NCBI RefSeq assembly: GCF_042427575.1
Contig: NZ_JBHMFD010000009.1
Coordinates: forward strand, 62,001-126,000
DNA: 64,000 nucleotides
Direction of reading: 5' to 3'
Source: Bergeyella porcorum
GTDB lineage: Bacteria > Bacteroidota > Bacteroidia > Flavobacteriales > Weeksellaceae
A model generated the notes under the pieces. That model was not told the DNA's origin. It saw only the letters and a list, made by a program, of their open reading frames with translations, and did no database searches. This document shows, piece after piece, positions 13,979-22,733 of the stretch. How positions within the stretch are numbered: the first letter of the stretch is position 1; every line of letters begins with the position of its first letter. A program made the translations under genes and the position numbers.

Positions 13979-15427
13979 TTATGCCTTTATTTTTTCTGTG
14001 AGCTCTTTCACATATTTTTTGATTTCCCTATCTATTTTAGATATATCGCGGATAGTTTCCACAGCATACATCACGGTAGAATGGTCTTTTCCACCCATCT
14101 CTTCACCTATCTTAGAAAATGTAGCATTGGTCATTTCCTTAGCAAAATACATTGCCAATTGTCTTGGTAGGGCAATCTCTCTTTTTCTGGACTTGGAAAG
14201 CAACATCTCTCTACTCAAATTGAAATAATCACACACCACCTCTTGGATGTAAGGGATATTAATCACTTTCTTCTGAGTGGAAGCAATTTTCTTGATGGTA
14301 TCTTTAAGCAATTCTAGACTCAAATCCGATTTATAGATTGTAGAATATGCAATAACAGAGTTAATTACGCCTATCAATTCCCGCACATTAGAATTAACCT
14401 CACCTGCCAAATAATCCACCATATCCTCCGTAAGGACAATGCCATCTCGGCTAAGTTTATCGGTAATAATTTTCTTTCTTGTATCAAAATCCGGAGATTT
14501 TACCTCTGCAGACAAGCCCCACTTAAACCTTGAGACAATACGCTCTTGGATATCCTGAATGTCCACAGGAGCCTTATCAGATGTCAAGATAATCTGTTTA
14601 CCATTTTGATGCAGATAATCAAAAATATGGAAGAAACTATCTTGCGTAGCAGCCTTACCAGAAAGGAACTGAATATCATCTATAATCAAAACATCTACCA
14701 TCTGATAGTAGTTCTGAAAATCGGTTTTATTCTGAGCTTTCGCTGCGGAAATAAACTGCTGAATAAATTTCTCCGAAGACAAATAAAGCACCACCTTATC
14801 TGGAAAATTTTGTTTCACCTCTAAGCCTATGGCGTGGGCAATGTGGGTCTTACCTACCCCTACCCCTCCGTGGATAAAAAGCGGGTTAAAAGCCGTTGCC
14901 CCTGGGCGTTTGGCTATGGTCTTAGCCGCCGTAGAAGCAAACTTATTACTTTCCCCTTCCACAAAATTATCAAACGATAAATGCGGAATCAAGTTAGACT
15001 CTATATTCACCTTTTTAATCCCTGGAGCCACAAAAGGATTCACCAAGTTTTTAGTCTTTGGCATTGCCTCTTGCATTTTAGGCGGTGGCGTAGAGTTTCC
15101 TTTCACCATCTGAACAATAGGCTGCTCTCTGCCCACAGGTTTATTTTCCATTACAGAATACCAAAGCTTAACGCCTTTTCCGAAATTCTTTCTCAAAGCC
15201 GCCGAAAGCAAGGATAGATAATTCTCCTCTATGTATTCTTTATAAAAATCACTAGGAACTAAAAGGGTCAGATTATTTTCCACTAGCGATAGTGGCTGTA
15301 CTTTATTGAACAACAAATCAAACGATTCCTCGAGTTTTTTCAAATCATTATCATCTTCCATAGCATTAAGATTGTCTCTCATAAACGAAAGACATTTCCC
15401 CCACAGTTCTGATAATTTTTGTTCCAT
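13979..15427 (-). CDS. dnaA: Chromosomal replication initiator DnaA
   Basis: A 482-residue initiator protein. Domain I covers residues 1-85, domain II is a Pro/Met-rich linker (about 95-135), and domain III is an AAA+ ATPase with Walker A GGVGVGKTHIAHAIG (about 180-194), Walker B VLIIDDIQFLSG and an arginine-finger region QERIVSRFKWGL. Domain IV, with the DNA-binding helix-turn-helix, carries the DnaA signature GGKDHSTVMYAVETI near the C-terminus. It binds DnaA boxes at oriC and melts DNA in its ATP form. No cluster of DnaA boxes is seen beside the gene here. A -7 box stands at 15473-15480. Assignment certain. Confidence 0.97.
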   Translation of the reverse strand: MEQKLSELWGKCLSFMRDNLNAMEDDNDLKKLEESFDLLFNKVQPLSLVENNLTLLVPSDFYKEYIEENYLSLLSAALRKNFGKGVKLWYSVMENKPVGREQPIVQMVKGNSTPPPKMQEAMPKTKNLVNPFVAPGIKKVNIESNLIPHLSFDNFVEGESNKFASTAAKTIAKRPGATAFNPLFIHGGVGVGKTHIAHAIGLEVKQNFPDKVVLYLSSEKFIQQFISAAKAQNKTDFQNYYQMVDVLIIDDIQFLSGKAATQDSFFHIFDYLHQNGKQIILTSDKAPVDIQDIQERIVSRFKWGLSAEVKSPDFDTRKKIITDKLSRDGIVLTEDMVDYLAGEVNSNVRELIGVINSVIAYSTIYKSDLSLELLKDTIKKIASTQKKVINIPYIQEVVCDYFNLSREMLLSKSRKREIALPRQLAMYFAKEMTNATFSKIGEEMGGKDHSTVMYAVETIRDISKIDREIKKYVKELTEKIKA

Positions 15428-15472
15428 ATGATACCCGTAAAAAGTTAGAAATGTTGATAACTGAATTGCCTA

Positions 15473-15480
15473 CAAAAGTA
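15473..15480 (-). promoter_or_regulatory. Bacteroidota -7 box for dnaA
   Basis: TACTTTTG on the minus strand matches TAnnTTTG and lies about 45 bp before the dnaA ATG. No TTG at the usual 19-21 bp further upstream, so this is a partial promoter match. Confidence 0.5.
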
Positions 15481-15576
15481 GATGGCAAATATCCCAAAAA
15501 TTACCTTCATAAAAAAATATTAAAGCTCTTGATTTTTAAAAAAGTTATTTGTATGTTGCCATTTCAAATCAAGACA

Positions 15577-15984
15577 ATGATACATACAATACACTCATTA
15601 AGAGTTCGTTACGGAGAAACCGACCCTATGAAATATGTTTACTATGGCAACTATGCTGAGTACTTGGAAGTTGCACGCGTAGAGCTGTTTCGCACCTTGG
15701 GAATCTCCTACGATGAGATTGAAAAACAAGGCATTTGGCTTCCCGTTTCAGAGTACAAAATTAAGTATCTGAAACCTGCATTGTACGACCAAGTTTTAGA
15801 AATCCATACTTACATCAAAAAGAAACCTGGCGTAAGGATAGAGTTTGAATACGAAATCTACAACCCCGCTCAAGAAAAAATTACCGAAGCTGTGGTGACC
15901 CTCTTCTTTTTAGATGCCACCAACAATAAAATCATTAAATGCCCAGATTTTCTGATGAACCTCATAGAACAACATTTTTGTTAG
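15577..15984 (+). CDS. Acyl-CoA thioesterase, YbgC/4HBT hotdog family
   Basis: A 135-residue hotdog-fold thioesterase. The start at 15577 (MIHTIHSLRVRYGETD) is chosen because the family pattern begins there; 42 codons of upstream open frame have no family similarity. The active-site segment RYGETDPMKYVYYGNYAEYLEVAR (positions about 9-32) has the conserved Asp and Tyr of the 4-hydroxybenzoyl-CoA thioesterase/YbgC group. It hydrolyses acyl-CoA thioesters in the cytoplasm; the exact acyl chain is unknown. It is divergent from dnaA. A repeat tract of AATCTTTTT units follows before pepE. Confidence 0.88.
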   Translation: MIHTIHSLRVRYGETDPMKYVYYGNYAEYLEVARVELFRTLGISYDEIEKQGIWLPVSEYKIKYLKPALYDQVLEIHTYIKKKPGVRIEFEYEIYNPAQEKITEAVVTLFFLDATNNKIIKCPDFLMNLIEQHFC

Positions 15985-16030
15985 TTGTTAGTTGATGGTT
16001 GTTGGTTGACAGTTATAATTATCAGTTTCT

Positions 16031-16130
16031 AATCTTTTAATCTTTTAATCTTTTTAATCTTTTTAATCTTTTTAATCTTTTTAATCTTTTTAATCTTTTT
16101 AATCTTTTAATCTTTTAATCTTTTAATCTT
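16031..16130. repeat. Tandem AATCTTTT(T) tract before pepE
   Basis: About 12 tandem units of AATCTTTT (8 bp) or AATCTTTTT (9 bp) fill this interval: two 8-mers, six 9-mers, then 8-mers. It ends 6 bp before the pepE ATG, so its length directly sets the leader or promoter spacing. Such tracts can change copy number by slippage. Confidence 0.85.
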
Positions 16131-16136
16131 AAAAAA

Positions 16137-16829
16137 ATGAACATCCTATTAGCATCTACCTCTACCCTATTTGGAGGAAATTATTTAGAGTATCTTACAG
16201 AAGAAATCCAAACGCTTTTTCAGGGAATTGAAGAAGTGCTTTTCATTCCATTTGCCAGACCAGGCGGCATTTCTCACGAGGCATATACTGCTACCGCCGC
16301 TTCGTTCTTCCAGAATATCGGCATACGCATCAAGGGGCTCCACGAGTTTGAATCTATGACGCAAGCCATCAATGAGGCTCCTGCTTATTTCACGGGTGGG
16401 GGCAATACCTTCCTTCTCGTGAAAACACTTCACGAAAACGGACTGATGACCACACTGAAACAAAATATAGAAAGCGGAAAACCTTATCTTGGCACCAGTG
16501 CGGGCAGCAACATTGGAGGTATCAATATGAAAACCACCAATGATATGCCCATTGTCTATCCTCCGAGCTTTGACACAATGGGGCTGGTTCCTTTCAACCT
16601 TAATCCGCACTATCTTGACCCAGACCCGACCCTAAAACACAATGGCGAGACAAGAGAAACCCGCATCAAGGAGTTTTTAACGCAAAACGACATCAAAGTT
16701 GTGGGATTACGCGAAGGCAACTGGATAAGAAGGATGGGCAACCGCATTACCGTGGAGGGCGAACACAGCACCCGTATCTTTGAACAAGGTAAAGAGCCTT
16801 ATGAAATCCCTTCTGGAAGCGTTTTATAA
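16137..16829 (+). CDS. pepE: Dipeptidase E (alpha-aspartyl dipeptidase, S51)
   Basis: A 230-residue peptidase E of family S51, which cleaves Asp-X dipeptides in the cytoplasm. The class-I glutamine-amidotransferase-like fold is seen. Nucleophile Ser lies in GTSAGSNIGG (about residues 119-128), TGGGNTFLLV (about 82-91) forms the oxyanion region, and the His of the triad lies in NLNPHYLDP (about 157-165). Length matches the family (about 230). The start is right after an AATCTTTTT repeat tract that probably includes its promoter region. No operon partner is seen. Assignment strong. Confidence 0.93.
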   Translation: MNILLASTSTLFGGNYLEYLTEEIQTLFQGIEEVLFIPFARPGGISHEAYTATAASFFQNIGIRIKGLHEFESMTQAINEAPAYFTGGGNTFLLVKTLHENGLMTTLKQNIESGKPYLGTSAGSNIGGINMKTTNDMPIVYPPSFDTMGLVPFNLNPHYLDPDPTLKHNGETRETRIKEFLTQNDIKVVGLREGNWIRRMGNRITVEGEHSTRIFEQGKEPYEIPSGSVL

Positions 16830-16929
16830 TCCATAGGGCATTTAGATGTCGTGCCTAGCCTTATATATCATCTTTTCTTGAATATAGAAGAGATGATTTT
16901 TTATTTTTAATAGATTCCTTTTCATTAGT

Positions 16930-17076
16930 TTTTTAATCCTCTCCTACAAATTTTCAATATTAAACGATAAGTTTTCAATATCAGACAATAATTTTTTAAC
17001 ATCAGTCTGTAATTTTCTAATATTATCCTATAAATTTCTAATATCAGTCTCTAAGATTTCAATATCAACCTCTAAG
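16930..17076. repeat. 21-bp tandem array, left arm
   Basis: Seven degenerate 21-bp units run without gaps from 16930, with the approximate consensus TTTTCAATATCAGTCTCTAAG (units start at 16930, 16951, 16972, 16993, 17014, 17035 and 17056). No reading frame runs through it. A related 21-bp array in opposite sense lies at 17216-17488. Between pepE and lgt (16830-17673) no gene is supported. Confidence 0.85.
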
Positions 17077-17106
17077 TTTTAACCGAAAGACCTAACGCAG
17101 CAGATT

Positions 17107-17138
17107 CCCCTCTTCGTGAAGAGGGGTGCCCGTAGGGC
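17107..17138. repeat. Adjacent REP-like hairpins between the 21-bp arrays
   Basis: CCCCTCTTC GT GAAGAGGGG (17107-17126) is followed at once by GCCC GTA GGGC (17128-17138) and a GGGTGTT tail. This GC-rich double hairpin stands out from AT-rich surroundings. It is a third REP-like type in the window. Confidence 0.8.
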
Positions 17139-17215
17139 GGGGTGTTGTAAAAGGTGATAGAAATAAACCAAATGCTTTTAAAAATCAATCAACCGCAAGA
17201 AAATTTGAATAAAGT

Positions 17216-17488
17216 GCAATTATAAATGATATTTTGGCATTTAGAAATGATATTTTGGTTTGCAGAAATGGCATTCAGGAATTAAAAAATAATATTAGGG
17301 CGTTTAGAAATGATATTAGAGTTTGCAAAAATAACATTCAGGCATTAAAAAATAATATTCGGTCATTTAGAAATGACATTTTGGTTTGTAGAAATGGTAT
17401 TCAGGCATTAAAAAATGATATTTGGGCATTAAAAAATGACATTCGGGCATTTAGAAATCATATTTGGTTGCACAGAAATCACATTCAG
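17216..17488. repeat. 21-bp tandem array, right arm, with 63-bp higher-order period
   Basis: Thirteen 21-bp units run from 17216. Three unit types alternate: A about CATTTAGAAATGATATTTTG, B about GTTTGCAGAAATGGCATTC, C about GCATTAAAAAATAATATTCG. Their order from 17237 is ABC ABC ABC C A B, giving a 63-bp higher-order repeat. The frame is open for 92 codons (17234-17512) as a 7-residue repeat, but I treat it as non-coding because the openness follows from the repeat and there is no recognisable start context. Confidence 0.85.
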
Positions 17489-17617
17489 GCAACGGCGTAT
17501 TATTTATTTTAGCCTTTTAGATAAATCTTATTGACCTAAAGCCATTAATATTAGCCTTGATATAAAATATTCTTCACAAAAGATGAAATATATTAACCCA
17601 AAGATTAGATAATAAAA

Positions 17618-17645
17618 ATCGGTTGCCTTATCATAGACAACCGAT
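17618..17645 (-). terminator. Terminator after lgt
   Basis: An 8-bp perfect stem (ATCGGTTG / CAACCGAT) with a 12-base loop lies 28 bp after the lgt stop on the minus strand and is followed by TTTTTATT. Confidence 0.7.
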
Positions 17646-17673
17646 GGTATTTCTATAAGCCTTTATTATCCTT

Positions 17674-18921
17674 CTACTGCTCCTTCTCTGCTATCTGAAA
17701 GCGTTTGGAGTAAAACATTATCACCAATCCTGCAATAATGAAGGGGATGGATAAAATCTGCCCCGTATTGAGTCCCGCAAAACTGATAAACTCATCGCCC
17801 TGAGGCTCCTTGAAGAATTCTACAACAAGGCGGATGCTCCAAAGAACTACAAAGAATAATCCGAAGAGCCAACCTTGCTGATATTTTCGCCTTGTATAGC
17901 GATATAAGCACCAAAGTAGCACAAATAACAGAAAATATCCCGCTGCTTCAAACAATTGGGTAGGATATCTCGGTACAGTAATGCCATATTCACTGCTCAT
18001 CTGCGGAAAAAGAATGGCAAATGGAGAATCTGCAGCCACTGGTTTCCCAATAATCTCCGAATTGAAGAAATTCCCCAGCCTTACAAAAGCTCCTCCTAAG
18101 GCTACTACAATTCCTATCCTATCATATACCCAAAATGGGTTCTTTTTAATGATTTTAAAAGAGTAATATAGCGTAGTGAATATCAAAGCAATGGTAGCTC
18201 CGTGACTTGCCAAGCCAGAAAAGCCTGTAAACTTAAACTCTGGCACCGTCTGTATCGGTAAAAATACCGAAAGGAAGTCTTGCTGGAACAGCTCTGGCTG
18301 ATAAAATACCACGTGCCCCAGCCTTGCTCCCAAAATGGTTCCTACCAATGTCCAAGTAAACAATGGGTCTAAAAACTTCTGATGCACATTGTCTATCTTG
18401 AAGATATGAGCCATAATGAGAGACCCCAATCCAAACGCTAATACAAACATTAAGCTATAAAAATGCAAAGTAAACCCTCCCAAAGAAATACCTTTGGACG
18501 GATTCCAGATAGTGAAAGGCGTTTTTAGCTCTACACTATGCACTGATGCTGTAATGGCATCCTCTGGCTGCAATGGTTTATAAAAATATTTAAAATCTGC
18601 TGCCCCAGCCCCCTCTTGCACAGGAAGAAACTCGGCATCTAAAAGCTGAAAACCCGCATCTTTATAATTAGTAAAGACATTGGTATTAGCATATTCATTG
18701 ATATAATCATTCAGGAAGACTAAGGTATTCCCTTGCAAAGGTTTTGTACTAAAATCTACAAAATCTTGTGGCGAAGTGGTGGCAAAAATCTTCACTGGTA
18801 CGGCTTTGCCATCTATTTCCAATGTTCCATCAGACAGACCATCGGGATAATTCTGCGAAGAAAGCCCTTGCATCATCAGTGCAAAGACTACAACGAAAAT
18901 TTTTAAGAAAAAATGATTCAT
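17674..18921 (-). CDS. lgt: Prolipoprotein diacylglyceryl transferase with extra N-terminal domain
   Basis: A 415-residue Lgt, the inner-membrane enzyme that attaches diacylglycerol to the lipobox Cys of prolipoproteins. The catalytic core starts near residue 145 (LHFYSLMFVLAFGLGSL) and has about seven membrane segments. The Lgt signature region is SHGATIALIF and GAFVRLGNFFNSEIIG, with the conserved Arg and Asn-Phe/Ile-Asn; Tyr-rich and Arg-rich loops follow. Residues 1-22 look like a signal peptide, and residues 23-140 form an extracytoplasmic domain absent from the roughly 280-residue standard Lgt. The YidD gene lies 22 bp upstream on the same strand, so both envelope-assembly genes are likely one unit. 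Core function is certain; the role of the extra domain is unknown. Confidence 0.92.
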   Translation of the reverse strand: MNHFFLKIFVVVFALMMQGLSSQNYPDGLSDGTLEIDGKAVPVKIFATTSPQDFVDFSTKPLQGNTLVFLNDYINEYANTNVFTNYKDAGFQLLDAEFLPVQEGAGAADFKYFYKPLQPEDAITASVHSVELKTPFTIWNPSKGISLGGFTLHFYSLMFVLAFGLGSLIMAHIFKIDNVHQKFLDPLFTWTLVGTILGARLGHVVFYQPELFQQDFLSVFLPIQTVPEFKFTGFSGLASHGATIALIFTTLYYSFKIIKKNPFWVYDRIGIVVALGGAFVRLGNFFNSEIIGKPVAADSPFAILFPQMSSEYGITVPRYPTQLFEAAGYFLLFVLLWCLYRYTRRKYQQGWLFGLFFVVLWSIRLVVEFFKEPQGDEFISFAGLNTGQILSIPFIIAGLVIMFYSKRFQIAEKEQ

Positions 18922-18943
18922 TTTTATAATTTTTTATAGCATT

Positions 18944-19204
18944 TTATTGATTTCCTGATGCCTTTTGCTTTGGTGGCACTGGGTCATAGCCCTCACCTCC
19001 CCACGGATGGCATCTTCCTATCCTCCTAATGCCCAGCCAAAAGCCCTTGATAGCCCCGTGCAGCCTCAATGCCTCTATCATATAAGTAGAGCAAGTAGGT
19101 TGGTAGCGGCAATTCTTCCCTAAAAGTGGCGAAATGGCAATTTGGTAAAACCGAATGAGAATTACCAAAGGCGTTATGAGTATTTTATTAAACTGTGGTT
19201 TCAA
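18944..19204 (-). CDS. yidD: Membrane protein insertion efficiency factor YidD
   Basis: An 86-residue YidD protein, a small membrane-associated factor that aids YidC-dependent insertion of inner-membrane proteins. The full family signature is present: LIRFYQIAISPLLGKNCRY (about residues 16-34), PTCSTYMIEAL with its Cys, and GWGG-like RCHPWGGEGYDPVPP (about 64-78). Cys residues in NCRYQPTCS and GRCHP are conserved. Usual neighbours in many bacteria are rnpA, rpmH and yidC; here it is next to lgt instead. Assignment is certain. Confidence 0.96.
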   Translation of the reverse strand: MKPQFNKILITPLVILIRFYQIAISPLLGKNCRYQPTCSTYMIEALRLHGAIKGFWLGIRRIGRCHPWGGEGYDPVPPKQKASGNQ

Positions 19205-19273
19205 AGTATTGCAAAAGTAGTTTAATTTTTCAGAACTGCATTCTTTTTTTCATTCCCAAATCTTTAAAAACCA

Positions 19274-20740
19274 TCACTTTTTGAAAAACATTTTTAGCTT
19301 ATCATAAGGAATTGGATAAATCTGAAGAAAATGATTGCCCAATAACAATAAAAGCAGTAAGATGAAAGGTTTATAAAAAAGATTGATTAAAGAATGCTGA
19401 AAGTTGGGCAACAAAAGCACCACCGTAATGGAAAGCGAACAAAGCACCACCACATAAAGCATCTCTATGGTAAGAGGAAACACTCTGAATTTGGAATAAT
19501 TGAACACAATTTTGATGATATTAAACACCGTGAGCGAAATAGCCGTTGCCATCGCTACACCGTAGATGCCCCAATCGGTTTGGGTAAGGAAGAGATAATT
19601 GAGTAAAACATTGAGCCCCGCCAAAATAAGGATAATCACAATATTAAAACGGTAATATTGAGACATTGAAATAATCTGATTATTAAACCCCGTAGCCAAA
19701 TCAAAAACCATTGCCACTCCTAAAATCCAAATAACGGGTTCTGCCTGGCGAAGCAATACCCCATTTTTCATCAGCTCTGTAAGGTACGGAAAGCCTATCA
19801 AAATACAAGAAAAACCTACCATCCCCAAGGCAAATAAACTGAGCGATGTTTTTTTGTGAAACTTGTCCAATCCTTCAAAATCCCGATTGATAATACTTTG
19901 ATTGATAATGGGTGCAGAGATATTATTAACCCCCATCTGCGGAATATTCACCAGCATAATAATGGTAAACACCGTGCTATACACGCCGTTGTACTCAAAA
20001 CCGATGAACTCAGAAATCATCACATTGTCTATCCTCATCGCAATATAATTCCCAATATTGCCCAAAAAACAGAAAAAACCATAATTGAGAAACGCTTTCC
20101 AAAGCCCATCTTTCCGAAAATAATCGGTGGAAAAATCCAAACGCAACCGCTCCAAACTATTAGCGTAAGCAATATAGCCGAAAAACGCCAGCATAAACAC
20201 CGAAAAAAATAATGAAAATGCCCATTGCTCTGATAACCCAAAATAGAAAAAAGCACAAAACGCTAAGATATTGGCTATTTTAGGAAAAAGATTATCAAAA
20301 ATATTGGGAATAGCTATTCGCTTGTAATTAGACAAATATTTGTTAAACACCGAAGACAACGCCATCACCAATATCAGAGGTAAGATAATCCCCCGCATTT
20401 CCCATAGTTTCAAAGTTTTGAGTTGAGGAAATAATACCGACAAAGCAAAAAATCCTAAAATGAAAATAGAAAAATTAACCGTTACCGCACCCAAAGTAAG
20501 GCTGAGCATATTCTGATGCTTGCCCTCCTGATGCACCTGATTGTAAAACTTAATATTGGAATAAGACAAACCAAACACCACCAGAGGCAACAGCATCTCT
20601 ACCATAGGCAGCACATACCTTATCTTGCCATAGAATGCCATATCATTGGGAAAAATAAAAATATTAGAGAAAGTTCCTAATAAAAATCCCAAATATCCAA
20701 TAATGGAATATTTCATCCCTTGCCGTGCTACAATATTCAT
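19274..20740 (-). CDS. Polysaccharide flippase, Wzx/MATE-like
   Basis: A 488-residue polytopic inner-membrane protein with about 12-14 hydrophobic segments and the polysaccharide-biosynthesis (Wzx, MOP superfamily) pattern. The N-terminus has ARQGMKYSIIGYLGFLLGTF, typical for the oligosaccharide flippase group, and cytoplasmic loops hold basic residues. It would move lipid-linked glycan repeats to the periplasmic face. It is 7 bp downstream of a glycosyltransferase-like gene and next to a GT2 gene, all on one strand, so the three form a glycan-assembly operon. The glycan (O-antigen, capsule or glycoprotein) cannot be identified. Confidence 0.85.
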   Translation of the reverse strand: MNIVARQGMKYSIIGYLGFLLGTFSNIFIFPNDMAFYGKIRYVLPMVEMLLPLVVFGLSYSNIKFYNQVHQEGKHQNMLSLTLGAVTVNFSIFILGFFALSVLFPQLKTLKLWEMRGIILPLILVMALSSVFNKYLSNYKRIAIPNIFDNLFPKIANILAFCAFFYFGLSEQWAFSLFFSVFMLAFFGYIAYANSLERLRLDFSTDYFRKDGLWKAFLNYGFFCFLGNIGNYIAMRIDNVMISEFIGFEYNGVYSTVFTIIMLVNIPQMGVNNISAPIINQSIINRDFEGLDKFHKKTSLSLFALGMVGFSCILIGFPYLTELMKNGVLLRQAEPVIWILGVAMVFDLATGFNNQIISMSQYYRFNIVIILILAGLNVLLNYLFLTQTDWGIYGVAMATAISLTVFNIIKIVFNYSKFRVFPLTIEMLYVVVLCSLSITVVLLLPNFQHSLINLFYKPFILLLLLLLGNHFLQIYPIPYDKLKMFFKK

Positions 20741-20747
20741 CTTTCGT

Positions 20748-21809
20748 TTAGTGATTGATTAGTTTCAAAATCATTGTTTCTACCTGCTCCTGAACTTTTT
20801 TCTTTGAAAAAATTTCAAAACTTTCATCTTGCAGTTTTTCCAATCCAAAAATAACATTTTCAGAACATACCAATGGATATTTCCCTGCATAATTGCTTGG
20901 GAACACTGCCTGCTTACCATATTTGATGGCATCACCTATATTACCGCTTACCTTGGTGGTGCCATAATATTCCTTTATACTAAAGAAAGAAGTCTCCTGC
21001 TGAATGGGACACCACAAAACGGTGGCTGCCTTCATCTCTTCATCAAAAATAGGCTGCGACACTTTCTCCGTAAAATATCGAATGCTTAAATCGTCTCTGT
21101 CTTTAATTTCAGTTTCAAATTGTTTTAAAAGAGCTAACTCTCCTCCCGATGCTTTTCCCAAAAACACCACTTCCGTAGGCTTCTGAAAACGATGTCTTCT
21201 AAGCCGTGCTACAACATCTGCATAATCTCGCCGCTGCTGAGATACCGCCCCAGGTATCACCACCCTCATTAGATTTTCATCTGTCCCTACTCCAGAAAAT
21301 TGATTGAAAAATACAGGGAAATATTGATACGGCGGTCTGCCCATTGCTTCATCTAAAACCCATATCGCCTTAACCTTTTGATACACTTTATTTTTGGATA
21401 GTAAACCTTCTTTCAAAAGTAATTTTAATCTGAAACGACCATCTTCCTTCCCAATGGATTGAAGCAAATTTGCATTAGTAGCTCCAATAAAATTAAGATT
21501 ATGCCCAATAATTGCCGTAGGAAAACGCTTTACCACTTTTAAAAAAGTATCAAAATACCGATGTACCGTACCAAGAACCACCGCATCGTACGGCTTTCTT
21601 TCTAATAAAGAACATAAGGTGTCTGCCGATGTTTCATAGATATTTTCAGAAGGAGCAAGACAGAGCGTTGTCATTATTTTCTTTGAGAAAAAATAATCCA
21701 CCTCTATGCCTTCCAAATCCCTCATCAGCTCCCGAAAATTATGGGCAATCTCTGCGTGGGTATCTATCTCTACATAAGCAATTCGGTATGTGGTATTGGT
21801 ATTTTGCAT
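20748..21809 (-). CDS. Putative glycosyltransferase (GT-B-like), between GT2 and flippase genes
   Basis: A 353-residue soluble protein. I do not recognise the precise family, but the layout is that of a GT-B glycosyltransferase: an N-terminal Rossmann half (TYRIAYVEIDTHAEIAHNF, ..PYDAVVLGTVHRYFDTF), a middle segment, and a C-terminal half with PTEVVFLGKASGGELALLKQFE and KVSGNIGDAIKYGKQAVFPSNYAGKYP, resembling nucleotide-sugar sites in GT4/GT1 enzymes. No signal peptide or membrane segment is seen. The operon position between a GT2 enzyme and a flippase supports a role in glycan synthesis. The donor and acceptor are unknown; a non-catalytic role is possible. Confidence 0.7.
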   Translation of the reverse strand: MQNTNTTYRIAYVEIDTHAEIAHNFRELMRDLEGIEVDYFFSKKIMTTLCLAPSENIYETSADTLCSLLERKPYDAVVLGTVHRYFDTFLKVVKRFPTAIIGHNLNFIGATNANLLQSIGKEDGRFRLKLLLKEGLLSKNKVYQKVKAIWVLDEAMGRPPYQYFPVFFNQFSGVGTDENLMRVVIPGAVSQQRRDYADVVARLRRHRFQKPTEVVFLGKASGGELALLKQFETEIKDRDDLSIRYFTEKVSQPIFDEEMKAATVLWCPIQQETSFFSIKEYYGTTKVSGNIGDAIKYGKQAVFPSNYAGKYPLVCSENVIFGLEKLQDESFEIFSKKKVQEQVETMILKLINH

Positions 21810-21821
21810 TGCCTTAATGGT

Positions 21822-22673
21822 TTAAAAAAACAGCTTTCCTTTCATTGTTTTCCATCTTGTTTGTCGGATAAATTGAATTTCCTCTTCTGTAAGCACCCGC
21901 TCTTTATTCTGTTTTTGGAACCTAAAAAAGGTTTTCATCGTTGTAAAAAATTCCGTGAACGAACGGTTTTTCAATGATGATTTTAGCGAAGCAATGGTAG
22001 CCAAAGGAGTATCCAAACCGATATTATAAAAATATTCTCCCAGCTTTTCTGCCTTCTGAGCCTTGTATTTATAGGCTGTTGGGCGAAGATGTTTCACCCT
22101 CAAATCTTGAAGAGCAACGGTTTCGTAGCCGTGCATTTTACAGAGCATTACATCGATATTATCCCAACCCAAAACGGGGCGTAGCCCTCCCATCGCTTGG
22201 AAACATTCTTTTCGATAAGATTTTATAGGCCCTCTGATGTGTTGCTTAGAGGATAGGTTTTCAAAGACCCATTCTCCATTCACTTCTATATACACCAATC
22301 CAGAAACCATTCCTGCCTTGGGATTGTCCCGATACACTTGTTGCACTTTTTCTAAATAGTTGGGCGGGAAAATCACATCTGCATCAAACTTGCAAATGAT
22401 GTCAAACTGGTCTAAATCTACCAACTCTAATCCCTTGTTGAAAGTCCTCACCACCTTGGCACCAGGAGCGTGCTGGGAGGTTTCTAGATTGAGCACAATA
22501 AACTGTGGGTTTCTATATGAAAAGGTATGGGCTATCTTTTGGGTTCTATCGGTAGAGCCGTCATTCACAATCATTACCTTGAAGTTTTGGTAAGACTGTG
22601 CTTCCAAAGACTTCAGCGTATGCAGGAGGTAATCTTCCTCATTATGAGCGGGAATGATGATAAGAAATTTCAA
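21822..22673 (-). CDS. Glycosyltransferase family 2
   Basis: A 283-residue GT-A fold enzyme. The N-terminus FLIIIPAHNEEDYLLHTL and VMIVNDGSTDRTQKIA (about residues 35-50) are the classical GT2 start and nucleotide-binding motifs. The metal-binding DxD is FDADVIFPPNY (about 97-107). Acceptor-side residues follow (MGGLRPVLGWDNIDVML). The enzyme is cytoplasmic, with a basic C-terminal tail that may touch the membrane. It is the first gene of the three-gene glycan operon with the GT-B-like and flippase genes. The sugar donor is not readable. Confidence 0.9.
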   Translation of the reverse strand: MKFLIIIPAHNEEDYLLHTLKSLEAQSYQNFKVMIVNDGSTDRTQKIAHTFSYRNPQFIVLNLETSQHAPGAKVVRTFNKGLELVDLDQFDIICKFDADVIFPPNYLEKVQQVYRDNPKAGMVSGLVYIEVNGEWVFENLSSKQHIRGPIKSYRKECFQAMGGLRPVLGWDNIDVMLCKMHGYETVALQDLRVKHLRPTAYKYKAQKAEKLGEYFYNIGLDTPLATIASLKSSLKNRSFTEFFTTMKTFFRFQKQNKERVLTEEEIQFIRQTRWKTMKGKLFF

Positions 22674-22733
22674 AATAATTTTTCGCCAAATTTACTCCAA
22701 ATAACCAGAGATTGCAAATGATGCTAAGTTTTG

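Noticed and set aside
15428..15576. oriC next to dnaA
   Set aside because: No cluster of DnaA boxes (TTATCCACA-type) was seen in the short divergent region.
17234..17512. 92-codon gene with a 7-residue repeat (FRNDI, LKNNI)
   Set aside because: It is an open frame produced by the 21-bp array. There is no promoter, signal or family evidence, and it continues in repeats with no start context.
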